Positions 44,603 to 54,549 are shown, counted from the first letter of the stretch. The stretch is DNA of 64,000 bases from an uncultured Pelagibacteraceae bacterium (GCA_902588585.1 CACIPQ010000001.1:1-64000), one strand, 5' to 3'. Notes: generated from the sequence alone by a model not told the origin. Numbers and translations are program-made.

Positions 44603-45016
44603 TTAATTTTTATAAGGTTCTGATATTAGTGCGACCTTCGAAAAACCTGCTCCAGATAACCTGCCCATTACTTCTAAAACCCTTCCATAGTTTATGGTTT
44701 TGTCACCTCTTACATAAATTCTAGTATCCGTTCTATTTTTAGATATTGCTAACAGCTTAGGAACTACTTTTTCAAAAGTGACCTTGTGTTCTTGAATAAA
44801 CAACTCTCCTTTGGAATTAATTGATATGGTTAATGGTTCTTGATCGTCAGGCAAAGAGTCTGCTGCTGACTCTGGTAGATCAACCTGAACACCAACCGTC
44901 AGCAAAGGTGCTGTGACCATAAATATTATTAAAAGAACAAGCATAACATCAACGAAAGGAGTAACGTTTATTTCGCTCATCGGTTCTTTTTTTGAGCGGT
45001 TCATTATGAAAGCCAT
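44603..45016 (-). CDS. tolR: Biopolymer transport protein TolR/ExbD
   Basis: EINVTPFVDVMLVLLIIFMVTAPLLTVGVQVDLPES. Confidence 0.96.
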   Translation of the reverse strand: MAFIMNRSKKEPMSEINVTPFVDVMLVLLIIFMVTAPLLTVGVQVDLPESAADSLPDDQEPLTISINSKGELFIQEHKVTFEKVVPKLLAISKNRTDTRIYVRGDKTINYGRVLEVMGRLSGAGFSKVALISEPYKN

Positions 45017-45023
45017 ATATAAA

Positions 45024-45704
45024 TTAAATTATTGATAAAAATCTTTTAGAAAAATTGTCAACTCTTGCAAAATATCTTTGTGAATCACTGTTAAATTTGT
45101 TGTAAGCAATTACAGCCGGTATAGCAGCTAACAAACCAAGCGCTGTTGCAAATAATGCTTCGGCAATACCTGGGGCTACAATAGCTAAACTTGTGTTTCT
45201 TGAAATTGCTATAGATTGAAAGGAATTCATAATTCCCCAAACTGTTCCGAACAATCCTATGAAAGGAGCTGTAGATCCTATGGTAGCAAGGTAAGTAAAA
45301 TTCTTTTCTACGCTTTTTAATTGATTGTCAATCGACACTTCAAGCATTCTTTCAACACGAGCACTTTGAACAGCCGAAGATTTTGATCTAGTTTTAATTA
45401 CTTCTCCCATTGCTGATTTGAAAATTATAGTTAGCGGATCATCTGATTTGTTCGGTAAATTTTTGTAAAAAGCTTCTGCAGATTTTTGTTTCCAGAATTT
45501 ATCTTCGAAGGATTTTGTAGATTGATCTATTCTTCTAAATAATCTTACTTTATCAAAAATTAATGCCCATGAAAAAATTGAGCTTGCGATAAGAATTAAA
45601 ATTACAGTTTTAACTACAAAGTCAGCTCTTATAAAAAGTTTCCAAAGTGAAAAATCTGTTGCTCCGCCCAGTCCAACAGCTTGTGTTGCAATTTCTTGTT
45701 CCAT
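45024..45704 (-). CDS. tolQ: TolQ proton channel protein
   Basis: FTYLATIGSTAPFIGLFGTVWGIMNSFQSIAISRNTSLAIVAPGIAEALFATALGLLAAIPAVIAYN. Confidence 0.96.
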   Translation of the reverse strand: MEQEIATQAVGLGGATDFSLWKLFIRADFVVKTVILILIASSIFSWALIFDKVRLFRRIDQSTKSFEDKFWKQKSAEAFYKNLPNKSDDPLTIIFKSAMGEVIKTRSKSSAVQSARVERMLEVSIDNQLKSVEKNFTYLATIGSTAPFIGLFGTVWGIMNSFQSIAISRNTSLAIVAPGIAEALFATALGLLAAIPAVIAYNKFNSDSQRYFARVDNFSKRFLSII

Positions 45705-45764
45705 TAAGGTTAATTACGTATAGAATGTGTCATCAATTTGGCACCAAAACTCAAATGAGACGAT

Positions 45765-46256
45765 TTAATTATCGAACTGAGAACGACAATCTCTAAAGTA
45801 TCTTGCAATCAAAACAGCATCTGCTTTATTAACGTCTTTTTTCTTTGTTAATCTTGATGATATTGAAGGATACATCTCTATCACTTTTGTTCTACTAGCG
45901 TCTTTTGAAGAGTTAATAAGTTCAAAATGCTTTTTCCATTTAGCAGGTCTAACATAAAAAATTGGCAAACCTAAAGCAGCACATATGCCTTTGATTGATC
46001 CAAACGTTTGTCCAAAGTTGAACATACTGGTGACTCCTTGGCCAGGCATTGCGCTCACCTGCTCAACTATCACAAAAGTTTCACCGTTTGGCAAAATGTG
46101 TTTCTTTATTATATTAACTAGTTGTGCACTATTTAATTGGTTTTTATTTTTTTTCCCCTCAGACATAATTGGCATATCAAACATATCAAAAATCTTTAAA
46201 TCATCTAATATTGCGATACCGCCGCTTAATCCAGGATCTATTCCGATTATTCTCAT
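45765..46256 (-). CDS. RuvC-like Holliday-junction nuclease, phage-type RNase H fold
   Basis: MRIIGIDPGLSGGIAILDD...VIVEQVSAMPGQGVTSMFNFGQTFGSIKGICAALGLPIFYVRPAKWKKHF...KADAVLIARY. Confidence 0.8.
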   Translation of the reverse strand: MRIIGIDPGLSGGIAILDDLKIFDMFDMPIMSEGKKNKNQLNSAQLVNIIKKHILPNGETFVIVEQVSAMPGQGVTSMFNFGQTFGSIKGICAALGLPIFYVRPAKWKKHFELINSSKDASRTKVIEMYPSISSRLTKKKDVNKADAVLIARYFRDCRSQFDN

Positions 46257-46266
46257 TTAAAATTAT

Positions 46267-46986
46267 TTACACAAATTTACAATTATGAAAAACATTTTGA
46301 ATATCATCGTCTTCTTGGAATAATTCAAGCATATTTTCTATCTCTTTTGATTCTTCTTTGGATATATCAACAAGGCTATGCGCTCTCCATTCTATACCTG
46401 AATAGATGAGGTTCTTTATTGACTGCCCTATTTTGCTTTTTACTTTATAAAAATCATCCTTGTTTGTAATTATTTCATGAAAATCTCTATTGCTTACACA
46501 ATCTTTTGACCCTGAATCTATAGCCAATTCTAAAATTTTTTCATCAGATATATCTTTTTTGGAAACCTGTATTATACCGCAGTTGGAAAAAAAATGTGTT
46601 GTTGATCCTGAGCTCCCTAGATTGCCACCATATTTTTGTAAAATTGTTCTTATACTTCCTGCAGTTCTGTTTTTATTTTCAGTTAAAGTTTCAATAATTA
46701 AAGCAATGTTTTTAGGTCCAAATCCTTCATATCTTAAATTTTCAAAATTTTTATCTTTGTCTATTTCAGATCTACTAATCGCTCTATTGATATTATCTTT
46801 GGGCATATTAGCTTCCTTAGCGGATTCAATAGCTGCTCTTAATCTGTGATTTGTTCCCGGATCTTTTGAGCCAAGTTTAGCAGCCACAGTAATTTCTCTA
46901 GAAATTTTTGAAAAAATTTTTGATCTTAATTTGTCTTGTCTTCCTTTTTTGTGTTTGATTCCAGCCCAGTGCGAATGACCTGCCAC
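46267..46986 (-). CDS. yebC: YebC/PmpR-family protein
   Basis: MAGHSHWAGIKHKKGRQDKLRSKIFSKISREITVAAKLGSKDPGTNHRLRAAIESAKEANMPKDNI. Confidence 0.97.
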   Translation of the reverse strand: MAGHSHWAGIKHKKGRQDKLRSKIFSKISREITVAAKLGSKDPGTNHRLRAAIESAKEANMPKDNINRAISRSEIDKDKNFENLRYEGFGPKNIALIIETLTENKNRTAGSIRTILQKYGGNLGSSGSTTHFFSNCGIIQVSKKDISDEKILELAIDSGSKDCVSNRDFHEIITNKDDFYKVKSKIGQSIKNLIYSGIEWRAHSLVDISKEESKEIENMLELFQEDDDIQNVFHNCKFV

Positions 46987-46989
46987 TTA

Positions 46990-47802
46990 TCAAAATCTTT
47001 CTTGTAAGGATTTACCTAAAATGATTGGCTCAACTTTATTGGCCAAACCAGTTTTTTCATCTGCATTAACTATAAGACCGCAAATTGTAACCTCGCCGGT
47101 GGCAGGATAGTGCCTCTTTCCGGACGGATCATTAAAAAATCTTTTTAAAGAATTGTCTCTATCCATTCCAATAACAGAATTATAATCACCACACATACCC
47201 AAATCTGTTATGTATGCAGTGCCCTTTTCCATAATTCTATGGTCTGAAGTTGGAACATGCGTATGCGTTCCAACTACCATTGTAACTTTGCCATCAAACA
47301 AGTATCCCATTGCCATCTTTTCACTAGTTATCTCTCCATGCATATCCACAACTATAAAATCAGCATCTTTTTTTAATCTAATGTTTTCTATAAATTTCTT
47401 TGCTTCTTTAAAAACATCTTCACACTTTTTCATAAAAATATTTCCCATTAAATTTACTACGGCAACTCTTTTTTTATTGCTTTTAGACTCAAAGATACCA
47501 AAACCTTCACCGGGAGATGGTTTTATTAAATTTTGAGGTCTTAAAAGTCTTTTTTCTTCAGTAATAAATTTCATTGTCTCTTTTTCGTCCCAAATATGAT
47601 TGCCTGATGTTATCACGTCTGTTCCAGCGCTAAAAAAGTCTTCTGTATTTTTTTTGGTTATACCTACTCCACTGTCAGCAGCATTTTCGCCATTTACAAT
47701 GACAAAATCTATTTTTTTTTCTTTTATTATTTTGGGCAATTTTTCTTTTATGGCTTTTACACCAGATGAACCCACAACATCTCCTAGTACTAGTATATTC
47801 AT
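46990..47802 (-). CDS. YmdB-like metallophosphoesterase
   Basis: MNILVLGDVVGSSGVKAIKEKLP; VNGENAADSGVGIT; ITSGNHIWDEKE; VDMHGEITSEKMA; VVGTHTHVPTSD. Confidence 0.92.
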   Translation of the reverse strand: MNILVLGDVVGSSGVKAIKEKLPKIIKEKKIDFVIVNGENAADSGVGITKKNTEDFFSAGTDVITSGNHIWDEKETMKFITEEKRLLRPQNLIKPSPGEGFGIFESKSNKKRVAVVNLMGNIFMKKCEDVFKEAKKFIENIRLKKDADFIVVDMHGEITSEKMAMGYLFDGKVTMVVGTHTHVPTSDHRIMEKGTAYITDLGMCGDYNSVIGMDRDNSLKRFFNDPSGKRHYPATGEVTICGLIVNADEKTGLANKVEPIILGKSLQERF

Positions 47803-47808
47803 TATAAA

Positions 47809-48342
47809 TTAAAAAATGCCCTTCTCTGTTAATATATAGTCTAATTTAACATCAAATTTTGATGTTTTAATTTTATTATATTTTTGAAAAGAAAATGCAA
47901 GTCCTATTGTTAGAATATTTTTATTTTTTCCAAGAAACTTGTCGTAATAACCTTTGCCATATCCCAACCTATTTTTAAACTTATCATATGCTAACAAAGG
48001 AACAATAATTAGATTTGGATAGGGTGCTATTTTTATAGATAAAGGATCCAAAAATCCGAAATCATTTACTTTTAATGGGTCAATTAGACTCCATCGGGCA
48101 AATTTCATAGTTCCGTTTGAAAGTGCAGGTAACGATGTGGAAAAACCTTTGATGTTATTAAGTATTTTAAATAATTTTATTGTGCTAACTTCATAATTTG
48201 AAGGATAATATATTGCAATATTTTTTATATTTTTTTTTTTAATTACTTTAATTAGGGGCGAAAAAAAACTTTCTTTCACTTCAAAATACCTATTTTTTCT
48301 TATCGAAGAAAATTTCTTTCTAAGTATTACCTTGGAAGACAT
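47809..48342 (-). CDS. 5-formyltetrahydrofolate cyclo-ligase
   Basis: IIVPLLAYDKFKNRLGYGKGYYDKFL. Confidence 0.9.
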   Translation of the reverse strand: MSSKVILRKKFSSIRKNRYFEVKESFFSPLIKVIKKKNIKNIAIYYPSNYEVSTIKLFKILNNIKGFSTSLPALSNGTMKFARWSLIDPLKVNDFGFLDPLSIKIAPYPNLIIVPLLAYDKFKNRLGYGKGYYDKFLGKNKNILTIGLAFSFQKYNKIKTSKFDVKLDYILTEKGIF

Positions 48343-48789
48343 CTACTGAACTTTTGCCCTGTCCTCGGTATTTTTTATTATGTCCTCTAAAGATTGAGTG
48401 GTTTTTTCTAGCATTTTTTCATAAATGCTTTGGCTTTCTTCCACCATTTTTCTAAACTTATCCAATTCAGAATTTAAATCTGATATTTCTTTATCTTTTC
48501 CTTCTTTATAATCAACGGCTAAAGACCTCATTTCTTTAAATTTTTTGGATAAATTTTCAAAATGTTCCTTTTGAGATAAAACTCTTTTTTTTAAATCAAA
48601 GTATTCATCAATAACTTGTATAGAAGTAATTAAGAGAAGTTTGTTTTCTCCAATATTGCCAAGTTTTTCTCTAAGGTGAGAATATTTCTTGTCTAAAAAC
48701 TTGGTTAAGCTTTTTAAATCCTCTTCTTGTCCATCGTCACACGACAGCAGGTAGTCCTTGTTATTAAACTTTATATTTACGTTTGCCAC
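48343..48789 (-). CDS. zapA: Cell division protein ZapA-like
   Basis: MANVNIKFNNKDYLLSCDDGQEEDLKSLTKFLDKKYSHLREKLGNIGENKLLLITSIQVIDEYFDLKK; adjacent to the cyclo-ligase gene. Confidence 0.85.
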   Translation of the reverse strand: MANVNIKFNNKDYLLSCDDGQEEDLKSLTKFLDKKYSHLREKLGNIGENKLLLITSIQVIDEYFDLKKRVLSQKEHFENLSKKFKEMRSLAVDYKEGKDKEISDLNSELDKFRKMVEESQSIYEKMLEKTTQSLEDIIKNTEDRAKVQ

Positions 48790-49100
48790 TTCTCTATCTC
48801 CTCTACTAATGACTCTGTTTCTCTTCCTAATTCGTCTATATCTTGATTAAACTGATCTTGTACCTTTTGTTTTTTTGAATTCTCTTCTTGTATTTGATCT
48901 AACCTTTTTTTTAAATTCTTATATTCCTCAAGCAGTTGATTATATTTTCTTTCAATTTCATTTTTTTCGCTTTGTAATTGATTTTTTTCCACATAAAGAT
49001 CGTTGATTTCATTTTGTCCACCAGAATATGAGCTGCTTAGGCTTTTTAATTTTTCTAAAGCTGTTTCAAGTCTTTTTTCTTTGATATATAAATTTTCCAT
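48777..49100 (-). CDS. Small coiled-coil protein upstream of zapA
   Basis: 107 aa, heptad-rich, overlaps the zapA start. Confidence 0.7.
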   Translation of the reverse strand: MENLYIKEKRLETALEKLKSLSSSYSGGQNEINDLYVEKNQLQSEKNEIERKYNQLLEEYKNLKKRLDQIQEENSKKQKVQDQFNQDIDELGRETESLVEEIEKWQT

Positions 49101-49167
49101 CTAACTTCTTTTTTTTTATATCATAATATTGATATCGTTAATTGAAGTCTATATAGGTAATTTATAA

Positions 49168-51156
49168 GTGGACCCAAAATTAAAAGATTTATCAAACGCT
49201 ATAAGGTTTTTATCGATTGATGCTGTGCAAAAAGCTAACTCTGGACATCCTGGGATGCCTATGGGTATGGCAGATGTTGCTACCGTTCTATTTAAATACT
49301 ACCTGCGGTTTAATCCAAAAAATCCGAGCTGGTTTAATAGAGACAGATTTATTTTGTCTGCAGGACATGGTTCTATGCTTTTATATTCGCTGCTTTACCT
49401 TACGGGTTATAAAAAAATAAAAATTGAAGATATAAAAAATTTTAGACAATTAGATTCAGTTTGTGCCGGTCACCCAGAATACGAAGAAAACTCAGGCATT
49501 GAAACAACTACTGGGCCCTTAGGTCAGGGTTTGGGTAATTCGGTTGGAATGGCAATTGCACAAGAGATGCTTCAAAAAAAATTTGGCTCAAACATAATTA
49601 ATAACAAAACTTATGTAATTGCTAGCGACGGTGACCTAATGGAAGGAATTAGCCATGAAGCAATGAGTCTAGCCGGACATCTAAATTTAAAAAATTTAAT
49701 TGTTTTTTTCGATAATAATAAAATTTCAATAGATGGATCAACATCTTTAAGTGTTTCTGACAACTATAAAAAAAGATTTGAAGGTTATGGATGGTCCTTT
49801 CAAGAAATTAACGGTCATAATTTTAAACAAATTTCCAATGCAATTAAAAAAGCTAATAGATCAAAAAAACCATCAATAATTTCTTGTAAAACTATTATAG
49901 GATACGGTTCGCCAAATAAATCTGGAAAAGCATCGTCTCATGGTGCTCCTTTAGGAGATGATGAAATAAAATTGGTAAGAAAGAAACTTGGATGGAAACA
50001 TAAACCTTTTGAAATTCCTGAAGATATAATGAATTCCTGGAGAGAAATAGGTGAAAAAGGAGAAGAACTTGAAAAAAAATGGAATGATATTTTGAATAAA
50101 AAAGATAATAAAATTAAAGAGGAACTTGAAAGATTGAACAAAAGAGAACTCCCTACAAATCTGGATAAAATATTGGGAGATGAAAAATTGAAGTTTTTTC
50201 AAACAAAGCCAAAAATGGCAACAAGACAATGTTCTTCCTCTGTTATAAGCACGATATCAAATATTATACCAGAATTAATTGGCGGATCCGCAGATCTTAG
50301 CGGATCAAATAACACCAAAACTGAAAATTCAAAAGTTATTAATTCAAAAAATTTTTCAGGAAATTATATCCATTACGGTGTTAGAGAGCATGCTATGGGA
50401 GCAGCCATGAATGGAATAGCTTTATATGGTGGACTAATTCCATTTGGTGGAACTTTTCTTATTTTTTCTGATTATCTAAAACCTTCATTAAGATTATCAG
50501 CTCTTATGAAGTTAAGAGTTATTTATATTTTTTCTCATGACTCTATTGGTTTAGGAGAAGATGGTCCAACCCATCAACCTATAGAACATTTAGAAAGTCT
50601 AAGAGCAATACCAAATTTGAATGTTTTTAGACCTGCTGACATTAATGAAACTCTTGAATGCTGGGAGATTGCTTTAAAAAGTAAAAACAATCCAAGCGCT
50701 ATAGCTTTATCTAGACAAAAACTTCCCTATGTTAGTGAACACAAATCTGGAGAAAATAGATGTTCTAAAGGTGGATATATTTTAAAAAATTCAAGAGGCA
50801 AATATATCGAGGATGAACCTGTGCTAATAGCATCAGGATCTGAAGTTGAAATTGCTTTAGAAGCACAGGAAAAACTTAAAGATAAAAATATAGATACAAG
50901 AGTTGTCTCTGTTCCTTGCCTTGATATTTTTAAAAATCAACCTCAATCTTATCAAGACGAAGTTCTTGGATCTAGTACCATAAAAATTTCAATTGAAGCG
51001 TCTAGCCAATCTGGTTGGAAAAGCACTGTTGGCCCAAATGGAACAACCCTCGGGCTAACTACATTTGGAAAAAGTGCTCCTTATAAAGATATTTATAAAC
51101 TTTTTAATTTAACAAGTGATGAGATTGTTAAAATAGTTGAAAGAGGCGGAAAATAA
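49168..51156 (+). CDS. tkt: Transketolase (GTG start)
   Basis: SIDAVQKANSGHPGMPMGMADVATVLF; GHGSMLLYSLLYLTGY; GDGDLMEGISHEAMSLAGHL-type motif. Confidence 0.97.
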   Translation: MDPKLKDLSNAIRFLSIDAVQKANSGHPGMPMGMADVATVLFKYYLRFNPKNPSWFNRDRFILSAGHGSMLLYSLLYLTGYKKIKIEDIKNFRQLDSVCAGHPEYEENSGIETTTGPLGQGLGNSVGMAIAQEMLQKKFGSNIINNKTYVIASDGDLMEGISHEAMSLAGHLNLKNLIVFFDNNKISIDGSTSLSVSDNYKKRFEGYGWSFQEINGHNFKQISNAIKKANRSKKPSIISCKTIIGYGSPNKSGKASSHGAPLGDDEIKLVRKKLGWKHKPFEIPEDIMNSWREIGEKGEELEKKWNDILNKKDNKIKEELERLNKRELPTNLDKILGDEKLKFFQTKPKMATRQCSSSVISTISNIIPELIGGSADLSGSNNTKTENSKVINSKNFSGNYIHYGVREHAMGAAMNGIALYGGLIPFGGTFLIFSDYLKPSLRLSALMKLRVIYIFSHDSIGLGEDGPTHQPIEHLESLRAIPNLNVFRPADINETLECWEIALKSKNNPSAIALSRQKLPYVSEHKSGENRCSKGGYILKNSRGKYIEDEPVLIASGSEVEIALEAQEKLKDKNIDTRVVSVPCLDIFKNQPQSYQDEVLGSSTIKISIEASSQSGWKSTVGPNGTTLGLTTFGKSAPYKDIYKLFNLTSDEIVKIVERGGK

Positions 51157-52353
51157 TTGGAGTCTGGTTTAAAAATTTTTTCTAACGATATTCCTATCAA
51201 TGATAAGCGCGTTATTGTTAGGTTGGATCTCAACGTACCAATTAATAATTCAAAAATAGAGGATAGTACTAGAATTAAGATTGTTGAACCCTTTATAAAT
51301 AAATTAGTAGAAAATAAAGCTAAAATTATTTTGCTAACACATCTTGGAAGACCAAAAGGAAAGGTGGTTTCAGAGCTATCCCTGAAACCAATATTTAATT
51401 ACTTAGAAAAAAAACTGAATAGAAAAATTTATTTTTACAAAGAAAAGATTGATGACAAAGCAATAGATGCTTCTAATAAGTTAAAACCTGGTGAAATTTT
51501 GCTTATTGAAAATATTCGATTTTTCAAAGAAGAGGAAAGCGATGAAGAAACTTTTGCAAAAAATCTTTCAAAACTTGGTGATATTTATATAAACGAAGCT
51601 TTTTCTTGCTCTCATAGAAAACAAGCATCGATACACAAAATAACTAAATTTATTGATAGTTACGGAGGTCCTATTTTAGAGAAAGAGATTCGATCAATTA
51701 ATTTATTAATAAAGAATAGAAAAAAACCGGTCACTTGCATAATTGGTGGTTCAAAAGTATCGACTAAAATAAATATTTTATCGAGTTTATTAAAGAATTC
51801 AGACAACATTGTAATTGTAGGGGCCATGGCAAATAACTTTCTTAAATTTAAAGGTGTAAATGTAGGAGCGTCTCTTATTGAAAAAGGATCAGAAAATACT
51901 GTAAAAAATATAAATACGTTAGCTGAGAAAAATAAATGTAATATTATTATTCCTGTAGATTGCAACATTTCTTCTAATGTTGATGGAGATCCAATCTATA
52001 AATCTTTAAAGGATATAGGTTCGGAAGATATGATTTTAGACATTGGTAAAAACACGATAGATTTAATAAACAAAACTATAGACAGCTCTAATACAGTATT
52101 TTGGAATGGACCAGCGGGATATTATGAAAATAAAAATTTTTTAACTGGTTCCTTGTGTATAGCCAAAAAAATTGCTGAAAATACAAAGTTAAAATCTTTA
52201 ATATCAATTGTCGGTGGTGGAGACACTATTGCTGCAATTAAAAATACTGGATTGGAAAACAGTTTTACCCATTTATCAACAGCTGGCGGTGCATTCCTGG
52301 AATCTCTTGAAGGAAAAGAACTGCCTGGTATAAAAGTATTAAAAAAGAATTAA
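51157..52353 (+). CDS. pgk: Phosphoglycerate kinase (TTG start)
   Basis: KRVIVRLDLNVPI; LLTHLGRPKG; IGGSKVSTKINIL; ISIVGGGDTIAAI. Confidence 0.97.
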   Translation: MESGLKIFSNDIPINDKRVIVRLDLNVPINNSKIEDSTRIKIVEPFINKLVENKAKIILLTHLGRPKGKVVSELSLKPIFNYLEKKLNRKIYFYKEKIDDKAIDASNKLKPGEILLIENIRFFKEEESDEETFAKNLSKLGDIYINEAFSCSHRKQASIHKITKFIDSYGGPILEKEIRSINLLIKNRKKPVTCIIGGSKVSTKINILSSLLKNSDNIVIVGAMANNFLKFKGVNVGASLIEKGSENTVKNINTLAEKNKCNIIIPVDCNISSNVDGDPIYKSLKDIGSEDMILDIGKNTIDLINKTIDSSNTVFWNGPAGYYENKNFLTGSLCIAKKIAENTKLKSLISIVGGGDTIAAIKNTGLENSFTHLSTAGGAFLESLEGKELPGIKVLKKN

Positions 52354-52358
52354 TATTT

Positions 52359-53375
52359 ATGAGTATAGAAGAAATAGCAAAACAAATGGTGGCTAAAGGT
52401 AAGGGAATACTTGCCGCCGATGAAAGCACTGGCACAATGGAAAAAAGATTAAAAAGTGTCAATGTAGAATGTACTGAAAAAAATAGACTTCATTTTAGAG
52501 AAACATTGTTTTCATCAGCTTCAATGAAAAACTGTATAAGCGGCGTTATATTGTTTGATGAAACTCTAAGACAAACTTCAAGTAGTGGGCTTTCCATTCC
52601 AGAATTAATAAAAAAAAGCGGATCTATTCCTGGTATTAAAGTAGATAAAGGAGCAAAGACTCTGGCTGGCTCAGAAAAAGAAAAAGTTACGGAAGGCCTA
52701 GACGGATTAAGGGAAAGAATGGAAGAATATTATAAATTAGGAGCAAGATTTGCTAAATGGCGTGCTGTCTATTCGATTTCTTCCAACCATCCAAGCGAGC
52801 AGTGTATAAAATCTAATGCTCACGCTCTAGCAAGGTATGCCGCACTGGTACAAGAATCAAAAATGGTTCCAATAGTAGAGCCTGAAGTTTTAATGGATGG
52901 AGATCACACGATTGATAAATGTTATGAAGTTACTAGCAGAGTTTTAGCTGAATGTTACAAAGAACTTGCAATCCACAATGTTAATCTTAAAGGAACAGTT
53001 CTTAAACCAAACATGATACTTCCGGGTGCAAGCTGTAAACAAAAGGCTACTACAGAAGAAATAGCCAAGAAAACATTGGAATGTCTTAAAAAAAATATGC
53101 CAAGCGAAGTTCCGGGAGTTGCTTTTCTATCTGGAGGCCAAAGTGAAGTAGAGGCAACAAAAAATTTAAATGAAATAAATAAAATTAATGATACTTCTTT
53201 TCATTTTACGTTTTCTTATGGTCGTGCCTTACAGCAATCAGCTTTAAAAACCTGGGCAAAATCAATGAAAGACATAGCTAAAATTCAAAAAGTTTTTGAT
53301 CATAGGGCTAAAATGAATGGCGCTTCAACAGAAGCAAAATGGAATGAAAAGCTTGAGCAAAGTTTTGCGGCTTAA
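52359..53375 (+). CDS. fba: Class I fructose-bisphosphate aldolase
   Basis: GKGILAADESTGTMEKRL; FAKWRAVYSI; VPIVEPEVLMDGDH; GTVLKPNMILPG. Confidence 0.95.
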   Translation: MSIEEIAKQMVAKGKGILAADESTGTMEKRLKSVNVECTEKNRLHFRETLFSSASMKNCISGVILFDETLRQTSSSGLSIPELIKKSGSIPGIKVDKGAKTLAGSEKEKVTEGLDGLRERMEEYYKLGARFAKWRAVYSISSNHPSEQCIKSNAHALARYAALVQESKMVPIVEPEVLMDGDHTIDKCYEVTSRVLAECYKELAIHNVNLKGTVLKPNMILPGASCKQKATTEEIAKKTLECLKKNMPSEVPGVAFLSGGQSEVEATKNLNEINKINDTSFHFTFSYGRALQQSALKTWAKSMKDIAKIQKVFDHRAKMNGASTEAKWNEKLEQSFAA

Positions 53376-53377
53376 AA

Positions 53378-53984
53378 TTGAAAAGATTTTTATACCTAAT
53401 ATCTCCTAGCAGAATTAACCAGCACTTCTACAAAGATCTCACGGAGGTTCTTTCCTCAAGAAAAATTAAATACTTTCAATTAAGATTTAAAAAATATTCA
53501 GATTCAAAAATAATTAAAATAGCAAAAAAAGTTAAAATCATCACAAAAAAATATAAAGTCAAACTGATAGTTAATGACTCTCCTGTTTTGGCAAAGAAGA
53601 TTAATGCAGATGGATGTCACATAGGTCAATCTGACGGATCAATAAAAAATGCAAGAAACTTGTTAAAAAAAAATAAAATAATTGGAATAACATGCCACAA
53701 TTCAAAAAAATTGATTCTAAATGCTATAAAAGAAAAACCTAGTTACATAGCATTAGGGTCCTTTTTTAAATCTAAATTAAAACCACGTACAAAAAAAAGC
53801 TAAAAAGAATTTAGTGAAATGGTCTAGGCAAAGAACCAGTTTGCCTATTGTTGCTATTGGTGGGATTAATAATAAAAATTACAGAAGTTTAATAAAATTT
53901 GGAGTAAATTATCTTGCAATATCAAGTTATATTTGGAATAACCCACGCTTAAAACCGAAAAAAGCAATTAAAAAATTTAACTAA
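53378..53984 (+). pseudogene. thiE: Thiamine-phosphate synthase (ThiE-like), frameshifted at an A8 run
   Basis: Frame 1: LYLISPSRINQHFYKDLTEVLSSRKIKYFQLRFK...GCHIGQSDGSI, ending KPRTKKS*. Continuation in another frame: KKNLVKWSRQRTSLPIVAIGGINNKNYRSLIKFGVNYLAISSYIW... Removing one A from 53791-53798 joins them. Confidence 0.85.
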
Positions 53985-53985
53985 A

Positions 53986-54549
53986 ATGAAAATACAAGGA
54001 AATGAAATTAAACCTGGAATGATCATCGAGCTTAATAATGATCACTGGACAGTTCTTAAAGCCCAACATGTTAAACCTGGCAAAGGCGGTGCTTTTAATC
54101 AAGTTGAACTAAAAAGTCTTACAAAAGGAACAAAGCTAAATCAAAGATTTAGGTCTAGCGAAAATGTTGAGCGATCGCAGCTTGAAGAAAAGGAGTTTAA
54201 TTTTTTATACTCTGATGATAGCGGATGTTTTTTTATGGATCCAGAAAGCTTTGAACAAATATCTATTAAAAAAGAATTATTAGGAGAAAAGTTAAAGCTT
54301 TTAAGTGAAAACTTAAAAGTAACAATATCTTTTCTTGAAGAAAAACCTCTTTCTGTAGATTTGCCAACAAATATTGAATGTGAGATTGAGAGTACAGAGG
54401 GAGTAGTTAAAAAACAGACTGCATCTTCATCGTATAAGCCTGCTAAACTAAAAAATGGTTTAGATATTATGGTCCCTCCTTTTGTCGAAGAAGGAAGTAA
54501 AATAATATTAGATACAAGAACTCTAGAGTATGTAAAAAAAATAAATTAA
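53986..54549 (+). CDS. efp: Elongation factor P
   Basis: MKIQGNEIKPGMIIELNNDHWTVLKAQHVKPGKGGAFNQVELKSL. Confidence 0.97.
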   Translation: MKIQGNEIKPGMIIELNNDHWTVLKAQHVKPGKGGAFNQVELKSLTKGTKLNQRFRSSENVERSQLEEKEFNFLYSDDSGCFFMDPESFEQISIKKELLGEKLKLLSENLKVTISFLEEKPLSVDLPTNIECEIESTEGVVKKQTASSSYKPAKLKNGLDIMVPPFVEEGSKIILDTRTLEYVKKIN

